Positions 37,166 to 47,861 of a stretch of 64,000 nt of DNA are shown piece after piece. The notes under the pieces are model-generated. The model ran no database searches. It was not told where the DNA came from and worked only from the letters and a program-made list of their open reading frames with translations. Origin of the DNA: Moniliella sp. 'wahieum' (lineage: Eukaryota > Basidiomycota > Moniliellomycetes > Moniliellales > Moniliellaceae); assembly GCA_003971905.1 (NCBI GenBank), contig RSEE01000126.1, positions 103,501 through 167,500 on the forward strand. Reading direction: 5' to 3'. The translations under genes and the position numbers were made by a program. Position 1 is the first letter of the stretch, and each line of letters opens with the position of its first letter.

Positions 37166-37628
37166 GTGGTGTCCGAGCGGCGGCAGGACAGCTGCTGTTG
37201 CGGCAGCGGCGGGGGGGGGGGTGACGGGCACTGTTGGGGTCGTCCATGGGGAGCATGCGGGGGGGAAGAAGCCATGGACCCCACGCCCGCCGGGGCCAAG
37301 GGGGGCGCCGGCGGGGGGGGGGGCGCGCGTTGGCGTGCGGACATGGAGCGGGCGGAGGGGAGGGAGGGGGGAGGGGGAGGGGGAGGAGGCGGTGGCAAGC
37401 GGCGATGGTCGATGGAGGCGCCTGATATGCCGGCCGGCAGTGGCGGACGCGGCACAGCCGGCCGGGGGTGTGGAGCGGGCGGTGTCGCAGTGGGCACATG
37501 CTGCGCAGGGCGCCGGCTGCCGCTTCTGCTCTCTCCTGCACCGCCCGGCCGCTGCCGCTGGACCGACTGGACCGACGATGGCCAGCAGCGCGTCCAGACG
37601 CGCCGACACGCCGACACGCCCGCACGCC

Positions 37629-37672
37629 CATACTCCCATACTCCCATACTCCCACACTCCCACACGCCAGGC
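37629..37672. repeat. 8-bp CCCATACT minisatellite
   Basis: Five to six tandem CCCATACT/CCCACACT units between GC-rich flanks. In one minus frame it would encode Gly-Val-Trp-Glu-Tyr-type repeats, but no gene is supported. Confidence 0.85.
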
Positions 37673-40084
37673 GGCGATCCAGCGCCGTAGTCACTAGCAC
37701 GCCCCCGCCCACGGCCGGCGCGCTGCGATTGCAGACTGCCTGCCTGCCTGCCTGTCTGCCTGCTGCTGGTGCTGGTCACTACGGGGGTGTGGGACGCGGT
37801 TTGTCGGCGCGGGCGGCGTAATGCTGCGTAAGGCCAAGGCCGCGTCAGGACCGCGTGCGTCCCACATGCCACACGACGCGCCCGCGACGTGATGCGATGG
37901 CCTGATCACTCGACGTTTTCAAGCGGCGGGCGCGCTCTTCCCGCGTCCTGCCTCCTGCGCTCTCCCGCGGCCGGGCGCTGCCACACCGTAGTCATATCTG
38001 CGGTGTGAAAACGACTGTGAAAGCGCGTGTTGGTCTTCTGCGGCGCCCGGTTGCACCCTCTGTTGCATGGTACAACACAAGTTGCAGCAGCAAAGCACGG
38101 CCGCTTCTTACCGCCTGCCTTCCCCTCTCGTTTCGTCGCTTCCCAGGGGGATCTATGACGGGACGGGACCGAAAACGCATCGCATGGAGTAGGCTGGCCC
38201 AGCGCACGGCAGACAAACCAACTGTGGTATCGTCGAAAACACAACACTGGATCCATCCCACAGTGCGGGCCCTAGCGGCGCGCCAGGACTGGGGGAGGAG
38301 GGAACGGACTGGCTCACCGCGATCCCCCGGGCTGGGCCCTCCTGCATCCTGCCGCACAGAATGGATGGTGCACGCCCCAGTACTCAACGTCTCAACCCCG
38401 TCGCGCTCGTATTCGAAAAACTCCACGGCACCTGGAGGATAGATCGAGCAGACGGAAGATAGTCACTATGGCGAGGTTATGACTTCGTTTGACTATGCAT
38501 ATGTGCTGGGCCGCACTGAGCCTGTGAGCGCCTGAGCGCTGAGCCGCTGAATATGAATGCTGGATCGACTGAAAGCCAAGTGCGCCAAGTAATTCAGGGG
38601 GTCCAGATCTGAGATTCTGAGAACGCAGACTGAATACTGAGCGGTGGAGGAGCTGCCATAACATGCATAAAACATGCACAACATGTGATACCTGACAGTA
38701 GGCTGCGGGACACTACTACAGTGCAGTATCAACACCAGGCATCTGCATCACCTTCCGTCGAAAAAAGTGTCTACACACTCTCCGAGATAAAGGGTTCGCA
38801 TCCACCTGCTTTTCTGCCCTCTGTGGCCTCACATGCATCAGAGGGCCCTCCGTCGCTCAGGAAGACCATGGATTGCTGCTCTTGGAGGCGACTTTTGCTG
38901 TGGCGCGTCGCCCTTTTTTTGGACGGAAAACGGACAGTCTTGTATAGATTCAATCGCGATTCCATACGGCTGTTGAGATGATGCACAATATGAGGGTACA
39001 TTAACTATTGCCGGCACTGGGGTCAGCCTGAGGCCGAGGGCCCGACGTCTGACTGCCGCAGAATCCATTGCAGCCAGGTTACCGGTTTCCGGGTTACGGG
39101 TAGGATCACTTTGTGTGTGGTGTGATATAGTCAGTAACACAGGCAGGAGAATGGAGGGGAAACCCCAGATGCGTATATTCTCCGACGCGGGGCCACAGTG
39201 CATATCACCTGATCTGTTCCCTCCGATCCCGTCCAATCCCACACACACCATGACAGCCAAAGAGATCGAAGACGGTGACCGCGTGACCTCACAAACAGGG
39301 TTTTCTAGAACTCCCATCGATGCCTTGCAGTTCTATCGCCCCGCCACATAACGTACAGCAGGCGCCACTATACTGACAGAGGGCCTATATCGTATAGTGA
39401 TGGGCATTTACAAGTCAAGAAGGTGGCTGGGGAAGGGGGTATGGTAGCGACTCAATGATCGCGCGCACCAAGTAGACGGCGGGTTGTTGGTGGGAACTGT
39501 TGGATGAGGCCAAGTTCTCCCCTGTTCCCTCTCCCTATCGACCTTTTGATAGCTAGCGAGACGGTAGGATATATGATGCTTGTTCTGTTGTCGGCCGCGG
39601 CCCCCCCCTCCCCATTCCTGGAATTGACGCCCAGGCACCAGGGCAGTAACCCCCGCAGGGAAATGGGCACCAGAGCAGCGCTTATCTGTAACAGGGCAAC
39701 AGGCGCCCAACATCTCTTACAACCGTGCCCGCACCGGCATTTGCTTCGTTTTGCCACTGAAGAAGGTCGTCGTCTAGTGTCTCCTTGTCCTATACACTCC
39801 TGGGATCCCCCCTGAGCGCCTGAGCTATACGTCCTGCTGTACGTCCTGCTACTATGTCGAATCGTTAATCGTTAATCATTAATCATTGGCCAGTGGTTGT
39901 TGGAACCATACCCCACAACGGTGTAACATGTAAGGGCGCGACCAGATCGATCTCGGTTGTCGCCGTGGTTGGCATGCACAGGTGTGGGTACCCCACATGC
40001 AAAAAAGATGCCACATTTTGCCGGGCATCGGCCAGAGTACCAGCAGTGGGACTGTGTAATGGGCCCATTTGCCCGGATATGGAT

Positions 40085-40131
40085 TAAGGCCTAAGGCCCA
40101 AGGCCCTAAGGCTTAGGCCCAAGGGTTCAGG
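40085..40131. repeat. AAGGCCC / TAAGGC repeat cluster
   Basis: Six imperfect TAAGGCC/CAAGGCC/TTAGGCC units in about 45 bases, each centred on the palindrome GGCC. Non-coding. Confidence 0.8.
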
Positions 40132-40977
40132 ATTCTTACTGGAGCTCAGGGAGCAACGCGCGTCTGGGAAGGATGCCCGTGTCCCACACTGTTCTAGGCA
40201 GAAGAGAGCCTGCTGCCTCGCAGCAGACGCCTTTACTAATTGTACCAACAAACGTATATGTTACACGCCGTCTTAGTTTTCGGCCCCGACGGAGCACTGA
40301 CAGCTTGGCGATCGATGTGACTGTTCCCCATTGGCACAGTCTGCACAGAACATCGCACACTAACTACTCTGCCGCATCGCAACAACCCTGCTGGACTCGA
40401 AGCTTGCAGCTTGATGCCGATGCAGGTGCGGTATCAGGTACGTGGGTGGCAGCGCTGATACCGGCGCAGGATCAGGACTTCGCCCTGCGTCTTGAAGCTT
40501 GAGCTGGAAGCTTGGGTTAAAGCTTCCTTGACAGACGCCCAAAAAGGCGCAACTATAAGTGAACTGATGCCCTCGTTCATCGTTCAGAACGGCTGCCCAC
40601 GCGACCAAGGCGGGTAGTTGATCTGTGTCCAAGTTGGTTGTGTTATTCTTTCCTCCGATCGCAGATCTCGCCGTGGTCGATGGCCCGTCGAAGAGAAGAT
40701 TGGGTGTGTCTGAAGCGGCTGGGACCACGTGGCGGCGGAGAGGAGGATATATCCCCGTGTCTGTGTGGGGGGCGTGAACGGTGACTAGTTGACTAGCAGT
40801 GACGGGCGAGGGCCCACGCAACCCTAGCAGGCGTGGCGCTGGGCAGACGGGCGCTGTGGGGCACAGCGCAGCTCGCGCGCCCAATCGCCGACACGCGATC
40901 CGCGATGCTCGCTACGCCCGCAGCGCTGCTCCGCCTGCCCGCCGCACCCTCGCCATCCCCTCGCCATCGCCATCGCC

Positions 40978-43900
40978 ATGGCCTCCGGTGGCGTCGGCGC
41001 GGGCGTTGGCAGCGACGTCGACGGCCTGTACGTGCGTGCGTTTGCGCCCGCCCCTCCGACCCCAAGCACACCACCCAGCTGCTCCAGCAGCGCTTCCGCG
41101 ACGCCTCGGCGCTGGCCGACGAGCTGGCCGAGTACTACGCCCAGCGCGCGCGTCTGGACCACGCGCATGCCGCTGCGCTTTCTGCGCTGGCCGACCAGCC
41201 TTTCTTTTCCGACCGCGACACTGCGCCCGCTGCGTTCCGCCCCGTGCTCGATGCGCTGGCGGCCGAGGTGGCTACGCTCGCGGCGCTCTACACCGCCCGT
41301 GCGACGCCAGCGACGCGGCGGACCGGCTGGTGCGCGAGACGCCGTCGCACGGCGCTTGGGCCCAGCTGCCGCCGTGCGAAGACCGCTTGCACGACACGGC
41401 GCGCGACCTCAACCTGATCGAGGCGAGTCTGGCGCGCGAGGCGCGCCACCTCGATGCGCCCTCGGCCCAGGTCCAGCGGCTGGCCCACGAGCGTGTTGGC
41501 GCACTGCGCCACGACCACGACAAGGCCGTCGCGCAGTGGCGGCAGGACGCTGCGCCCATCTTCCAGTTGGCCCAGCGCGCCGACGGCGAGCGGCTCGCCG
41601 CACTCAAACAGTCGGTCGTCTCCTTCCATGCGGCCGCGGCTACGCTCGCCCACCACCTTGGCCAGGCCGCCCAGCACGGCCTCGAGCGCATCGAGCCGTT
41701 TGCCATCGACCAGGAACTCGTACGCTTTGCCCACACCCCCACCAGGCCCGTGGTGTCTGTCCCGCCGGCCCTTGGACCACATTCGCATGCACATCCGCAT
41801 CCGCCTCCGCCTCCGCCTCTGACGCACCGCTCGTCCGGCCCCGATCCCACCTCGGCCCCTGCCGCGCCGGCTTTGGCGCACCCACGTGCCCGCCCGGCCT
41901 CGCTCTGGCCCCAGCCGTCCGGCGCACCCCTCCTCCCGTCCGAGGCTTTTGCTGCTGCCAACCGCAAGGCCGCCCAGGCCGCGTCTTGCTCTGCTGCCAA
42001 GTCGTCCGCCATGCCCATTCCGGCTCTGCCGACGCCCGCTGCCACGCCCGCGTCCACCGCCGCCACCACTCCCATGTCCATGGCCAAAGCCCACCCCGAC
42101 GCATACGCGAGTGCCGCCGGTGCGCTTTCTTACCCCAGCCCTGCTGGTGCGAGACAGCCGCTGTCGCCTTCGGAAGCGCTTGCCTCGGCGCGGGGGGAAC
42201 CGCGGCGACCGGACCACGCCGGAGCCCAGCCCGCTGGCCCGCTCGCCGCCGACTGAACCTGCACCGGTCAAAGGCGCGTTCCGCAGTGCGTTTGGTCGGC
42301 TGCGAAAACAGAGTACGGATCATGTGGATGACGCTATTGATTTCCCGCCCGATAAGGATAAGGATAAGGATAAGGATAAGGATAAAGAGAAGGATAAAGA
42401 AAAGGAGAAGGAGAAGGATGCTGAAAAGGATGGCGAAAAGGATAAGGACAAGCCCTCAACCCCCAGCAAACGACGAACACGCACCCGATCCTTCTTGTCG
42501 GGCAAACGAAGTACCAAGCTGTTCACTTCCTCGCCCTTTTTCCGCGCTCCCACCCCAGTCCCAGCGCCGGCACGGCCACCGCTACCGACGTCCCCGTGCC
42601 CTCCTTGCCCTGGCTCGACGCGCCCTCGTCCCCTCGAACTGCGCATGCTCATCTGGCCAAACCGGCCAGTTCCAGTTCCGCAGCGGCGCTGTCGGCCAAG
42701 CACGATCCCACCGACGCACCCTCCGCTACGCGTGGATCGCCCAACCCGCACCCGTACCCGTACCCGTCTCGGTCCCTGTCCCCGTCCCTGTCGCCGTACC
42801 CGTACCCGTACCATCCAAGCTGGCTGCGCCTCGGCTTCGGTGGCCTCCTTCCCTACCGCCTCGGGCGCAGTTCGGTGTGGTCGCTGGTACCTGGTGGCGG
42901 GGGCAAAGAGGCACCGCCGCCCCATCGCCCCGAAACGTCCCAGGCACTGTTATCGGCGCCATCTGGGCCTGCGTTTGGCCACGAGGACGCGTACCACACG
43001 ACATGATGGCCGCCGAGGGCATTGGTGCTCTGGCCCTTGCCTCAGGCTCAGATTCAGACTGGGACGAGGAGCAAGATCACATCCCGCTCGCTCGCTCCTC
43101 GCCTGCCCCCTTGGACCGCTCGGCCTTGTCGCCACCACCGCTGCCAGACGCGCCACCAGCTCCGGGATCCCACGACAAGACAACACCACAGCAGCAACCT
43201 CGCCTGTTTGGCTGGGCGCCAGCCTGGCCCCGCCGCCTCAGCGTATCAACCGACGACGCGCTTCCAGTCCTTCCGTGCACCCGCACCCAGGCGTCGCGGG
43301 CGTCGTCCCTCCCCCCCGTCCGGCTCCTGCCTCGGACCTGGCCGGCCAGCTCCCGCATCCCCGCCGGCGCCTGTCGTGCCCCCCTCGGCCCTGCCGGACC
43401 GCACAGTCGCATCTACTAAGCCCACCCCACCCGGCTTTGAAGCTTCGATCGAGGAGACGATCAATGTGTACTTGTCAGGCGACCGGGTGCTGCGCCACTT
43501 GGTGGTGGGCGAGGTGGTGGTCCACTTGGACGCCGACGCGGACGCCGACGCGGACACCAATGCGGCAGCCGGCGCGAACGAAAACGAAAACCCAAGCGGC
43601 CAGCTCGCGCGTCGCATCCGCCTCACCCACCCGGACCGGCTCGAGCGCGCAGTGGCCAACCCGGCCTTCCTCCACCCGGCCAGCACCTCTACCGAGTACA
43701 CCCTCGACTTGGCTGCGCTCCGCGCCCACGGAAGCCACGACGGTGCTCAAGTACCAGGTGCATGTGCCGGCCGAGGCAGACTCGGTATCGGTATCGAACT
43801 CGGACTGGGAAGCGGAGGCGGAGGCGTATGTGCCCGTGCAGGTGCAGGTCGCGTGGGGACAGGCGGGCGGGCTGGCACTGGCGGTGCAGTGCACAGCGTC

Positions 43901-44262
43901 GGGCGTGCTGGGCGCCAGGCTGGCCACGGTGCAGGTAGAGACGACGGGGCGCGGCGGCGGTGCAGGTGGAAGCGACGCCGAGCCCGGTGGTGTGTGGACG
44001 CCGCGTCGGGGCTCACGCGCTGGACGGTGGGCCTGCAGGCGGGGCAGGGCAGTGTGCGGGCGCGCTGGTCGCCAGCGCCGGGCCAGGCGCCGCTGGCTGT
44101 GCCCGACACGCCGATCAAGCTGGCCTGGGCGACGCCGGCGACGGCGCGGCGGTGGGGCTGGTGCTGGTGGGGGAGGAGGAGGCGGTGGTGGTGGGCGGGG
44201 CGCGCTGGACGAAGGCGGGCACGTATGTCGCGGCGGCGGCGGCGGTGGGCGCGGCGTACTGA
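40978..44262 (+). CDS. SYP1: Syp1/FCHO-type muniscin (F-BAR plus mu-homology domain)
   Basis: Muniscins bend membrane and recruit cargo and adaptors at early clathrin-mediated endocytic sites. An F-BAR begins soon after the ATG (YVRAFARPSDPKHTTQLLQQ, FRDASALADELAEYYAQRA) and continues as a predicted coiled coil (ARDLNLIEASLAREARHLD, RVGALRHDHDKAVAQWRQDA, FAIDQELVRF). A long disordered linker follows with His-Pro, Asp-Lys (42352-42420), Pro-Val (about 42740-42815) and Asp-Ala repeats. The C-terminal mu-homology domain starts FEASIEETINVYLSGDRVLR, HLVVGEVVVHL and TEYTLDLAALRAHG, then TTVLKYQVHVPAEADS and VPVQVQVAW, and finishes ARWTKAGTYVAAAAAVG with TGA at 44260-44262. Around ten frame changes are needed, so the exact residue count (about 1,090) is approximate. 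No intron is needed. The combination of the two end domains makes the assignment secure. Confidence 0.85.
42352..42420 (+). repeat. Coding GATAAG hexanucleotide repeat (Asp-Lys)n
   Basis: Six perfect and several imperfect GATAAG units inside the muniscin linker, encoding alternating Asp and Lys and grading into Glu-Lys. As six is a multiple of three, copy-number change would alter length without shifting frame. Confidence 0.9.
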
Positions 44263-44402
44263 ATGTTAATGGAGGTGGTGGTGGGGTGTAGTTGTGGGGT
44301 CACGTGGGATGACGTCACAGGGGGCTGATGGACTGAGTACTCAGCTGAGTGCTGATGGGAATGCAGGTGAAGCACACATGGACTGATGCAATCAAACACG
44401 CG

Positions 44403-44411
44403 ATCTGATAG
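44403..44411 (+). promoter_or_regulatory. GATA-type iron-regulatory motif (8 of 9)
   Basis: ATCTGATAG differs from the fungal siderophore-repressor site ATCWGATAA only at the last base. It is about 380 bases upstream of a siderophore transporter start. GATA factors of the Urbs1/SreA/Fep1 family bind such sites and repress iron-uptake genes when iron is plentiful. Confidence 0.45.
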
Positions 44412-44674
44412 GATCGATGTATCAATACCACATCGGTAGATCTCACATTCTCCATCTCACCCCCTTGCATTAGTCGCGTCTGATTGGCTAAAGCATGTGC
44501 TGCCCCCTGTCCACACACACTGGCGCGCCGTGCCTGTGCCCGGCGCCGCATCGGCGTGTGCAGTGCGTAAATGCAAAGCTAATTTAGCACGCACATGGCC
44601 TGCGATTTACTCCGCATACAGGCACCAGTATTATACGCCTGCTATTACACACGCGCCTCCTCTTCGTCCGCTTC

Positions 44675-44789
44675 GTCCTCCTCCTCCTCCTCCCCATCCC
44701 CATCCTCTTCCTCCCATCCCCATCCTCCTCCTCCTCCTCCCCATCCCCACCCTCCTCCTCCTCCTCCCCATCCCCCGCCCCCTCCCGCC
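44675..44789. repeat. CCTCC/CCCCATC pyrimidine minisatellite in the 5' leader
   Basis: Repeated CTCCTCCTCCTCCCCATCCC blocks cover the presumed 5' UTR up to the start codon. Confidence 0.8.
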
Positions 44790-46594
44790 ATGGCGCTCCC
44801 CCCCGACCGCCGGCCGCTGCTGCCCCCACCCCCCCCACCCCCCCCCCCCCCTCCCGCACCCCGCTCGCCACACCGCCGTCGTCTTTGGCGCCATCTTCTG
44901 CGTCTGCTTCGTCACCAGCCTCGAGGCAACACTGCCTACCTCTACTTCAACTGGGGCCTCAGCGAGTTTGGCGCCCTCGCCTCCTTCTCCACCGTCAGCA
45001 TTGCTCAGCAGATGGTGTACGCCGTGGTCAAGCCCCCCGTCGCCACCATGAGCGATGTCTTTGGCCGCGGGCCTGCCTTGGCCGTCGCCTTGGCATTCTA
45101 CGCCACGGGCTACACCTGCGCTGCCCTCGCCACCACCTTCCGCTTCTTCCTCACCGGCGTCGTCATCCAGAGCGCCGGCACGACCGGCATTCAGGTCCTG
45201 CAGAGCATCCTCATTGCCGACCTCACCACCACGCCCCGCTACCGTGGCTTGATGCTCGGTGCCATCAACCTGCCCTACCTCATCAACTTTGCCATTGCCG
45301 GGCCCCTGGCTCAGCTCGTCGTCCGTCACGCCAGCTGGCGCTGGGCATTGGCCTCTATGCCGTCCTGGTCCCGCTCGCCGCGCTGCCGCTGCTGGTCATC
45401 CTCTTTACCCACTCCGTCAAAACCCCTCCAAGAACCTCAGGACCAGGAAAGTATCGCAACCGCCAGCGCCGCCAGCGCCGCCCGCCGCCGTTGGGTCTAC
45501 CCCGCCGCCGCCCCCCGCGCTGTCGCTGCGCCACAAGTGCCGCTCCTTTGTCCAGTCGATCGATGTGGTGGGCATTGCGCTGTTTGCGCTGGGCTGGCTC
45601 CTGATTCTGCTGCCGCTGACGCTGCGGGACGAGATGAGCGCGGCGACCAACGCATGGTACGCCCTGCTGGCTCGGCGTGCTGGTGGGCTGTGCCTGGTGC
45701 AGACGCAGACCAAGACGCCGTTGGTTCCGTGGCGCGTGCTGCACAACCGAACGTGATGCGCCTGTCTCGTTGGCTTGGTCGACTTTGCTTCGTTTTTTCG
45801 CCTCGTGGACCTACCTCTCGGCGTTTGTGTCAGGTGCTCAAGGGGTGGGACCAGACCCGCACCGCCTACTTCTCCACCACGCAGAACATCACCATGACCT
45901 TGGTCGGCTTGCTCGTCGGCTGGATCATGTCGGCGACCCATACCTTTCGCAATTTGCTTGTTGCTGGCATCCTCGTCCGTCTGCTCGGCGTCGGTCTCAT
46001 GGTCCGTTTCCGCAACGCCCACGACCCCACTTTTCTCTGGGTGCTGTGCCGCTGCTGCAAGGCGTCGGTGGAGGCGCAGTGGCCATCACGATGCAAGTGG
46101 CGCGCAAGTGTGTGCGACCGAGGCCGACGTGGCGACCGTGACGGGCGTTCCAGTTGCTCGTCACCGAGGTCGGCGCCGCATTGGGCTCGGCCGCGCGGGA
46201 CTCATCACCTCCTCCACCTTGCCCCAGCTGCTGCAACAGAATCTGCCTATGCTCGCCCGAGATGCACAAGAAAATCTACGGCTCCCTGCCGACCGCGCTC
46301 TCCTTCCCACTCGGCTCGCCCGAACGTACCGGGATCATCACCGCCTGGGCCCAGGTCATGCGCCTCCTCTGCCTCGCGGCCTTTGGCTTGATGGCTCCGG
46401 CGCTGTACTTTGCGCTGCGCATGCCCAACGTGTCCCTTGGCTCGCGCGACGCCCCGCGTACTCCCTCTGCCGTCCCGCCCCCACTCGCGCCACCTCCACC
46501 TCCACCACCCACACCACCACACCCGCTGCCCGCCGACCGCTCCTGCCCGGCCCTATTCCGCACCAAGACGTTGGGCGCTGCTCCGCTGGTGTAA
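44790..46594 (+). CDS. Siderophore-iron transporter 1 (MFS, Arn/Sit family)
   Basis: A major-facilitator importer of ferric siderophores, about 600 residues as usual for the family, with 12-14 expected membrane helices. After a Pro-rich N-terminus it reads VVFGAIFCVCFVTSLE, AYLYFNWGLSEFGALASFST, VKPPVATMSDVFGR (the family's TKPxxAKLADVxGR motif), VLQSILIADLTTTPRYRGLM (the DxTS/T-xRxRG loop), VDFASFFASWTYLSAFV, VLKGWDQTRTAYFSTTQNIT and LVGLLVGWIMSATHTFRN. Near the end, MHKKIYGSLPTALSFPLGSP matches the conserved extracellular loop of Arn/Sit proteins. It ends LGAAPLV at 46594. About six frame changes; a false-looking GT...AG pair near 45755-45833 is better read through, because the coding signal continues across it. 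Confidence 0.88.
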
Positions 46595-47861
46595 GCGCCT
46601 CCGTCCCTTTGTGTGTCCCGCGCAGCGGATGTCTGGATGGTGGGGGGCGTTTATGACCTCCCCCTCCCCGTTTTTCCCCTTCCCCTTCCCCTTCCCTTCC
46701 CCCGCCCCCCCTTTTCTTTTTTCTCCCTCTTCTACGAACGGGTGTCCTGCCCTCTGCGCCCCCACTTGCACCACGATACCACCCCCCCCCCCCCCCCCGC
46801 AGGACGCACCGCACGGTGTATGCCATGTCACATGTTCTATGTTTAGTCTTGATTGACCGGCCGATGCTATAGTAACTCCTCCCCTCCTCCCCCCTCGCAT
46901 TGCTCTTGGCTGTTGCTCGTGCTTTGCTCTTGCTTTTGCCTTGCCCTTGCCCTTCCTCCTCCTTTTTTCTCTTCCTTTCACTGCCCACTGCACTGCCGGT
47001 GCTCGTGACTGTGTAATGACTGCCATGCAATTCCACCTTCAACGTTGAGTTCAACTTCAGCTGAACAGCTATAGGAACAGTAGCCGTAGCACCAACCGTA
47101 CCCGTACCAGGAATCATCTCCTAGTCTAATCGTCTCTCGCCTGCTCGGACGCACCGCACATCAGCTGGCGCACGACGCCGTCCCATCCACACCGTGCCCC
47201 CGGGCGCGCAGAGCATGAGGCGCACACGCGGCCCGAGGACGCGAACCGACGAGGGACAAGTAGGGTCCTACTTACGCGTGCCATAGGACTCGTCGCCGCC
47301 GCGCGATGGGCGCAGCGCCGTGCGGCAGACGACCAACCAGGGCTGAGTTGCCGTCGGTCGCACCCGGCCGTACGGCCAGCGCGGGCACGTCCCCTCCAGC
47401 GTCCTCGGCACCGTCCTGGGCACGTCGCATGTCGCACATCGTAGCGTTCTTCTGAACTCTGAACGCTCTGCCCCACACCCCCTCCGACCTGGTCCACAGC
47501 CCCCGTCAGCCGAGCACAAGACAGGAACAGAGGGGCCCAACCCAACCTGCTGCCGGACGCTGGACGCTGGATGCGCCACGCCAACCCCCAGCCTGCTCTA
47601 TGGGCTGTCTAATCGGAACTCTGGCGCGGGGCCTCGCCCTCGGGACGGGACATAAGGCACGTAGCCCTCCGCACACATCCGCCGCGACACGTCGACACGG
47701 CGAGAAGGGTACCCGGTACGTGAATAAGAGGAAATCCAATTGTCCTGGCCGACCCACCGCGGCGGGCTACTGTCCTTAGGAACAGCGGGGGAGGGGGGAA
47801 CGCACCAGCGCAGCGGGGACCGGTGGCGTGCGCTTGCTACGGCTTGCTCCTCGACGGTACG
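46595..47861. other. Convergent intergenic region
   Basis: A poly-C tract lies at 46782-46799 and C/T-rich 3' sequence follows. A minus-strand frame at about 47270-47480 followed by GTAAGT could be a small spliced gene, but its translation (PALAVRPGATDGNSALVG) matches nothing I know and the end is unclear, so it is not called. Confidence 0.4.

Larger units (their letters stand above)
37166..40977. other. 3.8 kb gene-poor region
   Basis: The first 700 bases are very GC-rich (G-runs at 37208-37218 and 37312-37322) and may include the missing N-terminus of the HTH gene. It then holds a CCCATACT repeat (37629-37672), a TGCC repeat (37738-37766), a CTGAGCGCCTGAGC-type cluster (about 38515-38545), a second copy at 39814, an AAGGCCC repeat (40085-40131) and AAGCTT motifs (40397-40525). 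No open frame here has a recognisable domain. Confidence 0.5.
44263..44789. promoter_or_regulatory. Promoter of siderophore transporter 1
   Basis: About 0.5 kb without genes. It holds a GACTGAGTACTCAGCTGAG motif (44334-44352), the GATA-type element described separately, and from about 44675 a C/T tract built of CCTCC and CCCCATC units that runs up to the ATG. Confidence 0.5.

Noticed and set aside
42352-42420. GATAAG repeat as a cluster of GATA-factor sites
   Set aside because: It lies inside the muniscin coding region, is in frame as Asp-Lys, and lacks the ATC flank of the iron-responsive element.
45755-45833. Intron in siderophore transporter 1
   Set aside because: The GT...CAG pair encloses sequence that translates to a conserved transporter helix (GLVDFASFFASWTYLSAF), so it is coding with frame errors.
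47126-47480. Small spliced minus-strand gene with a GTAAGT donor
   Set aside because: No family resemblance, unclear start and end, and the putative second exon is a handful of codons.
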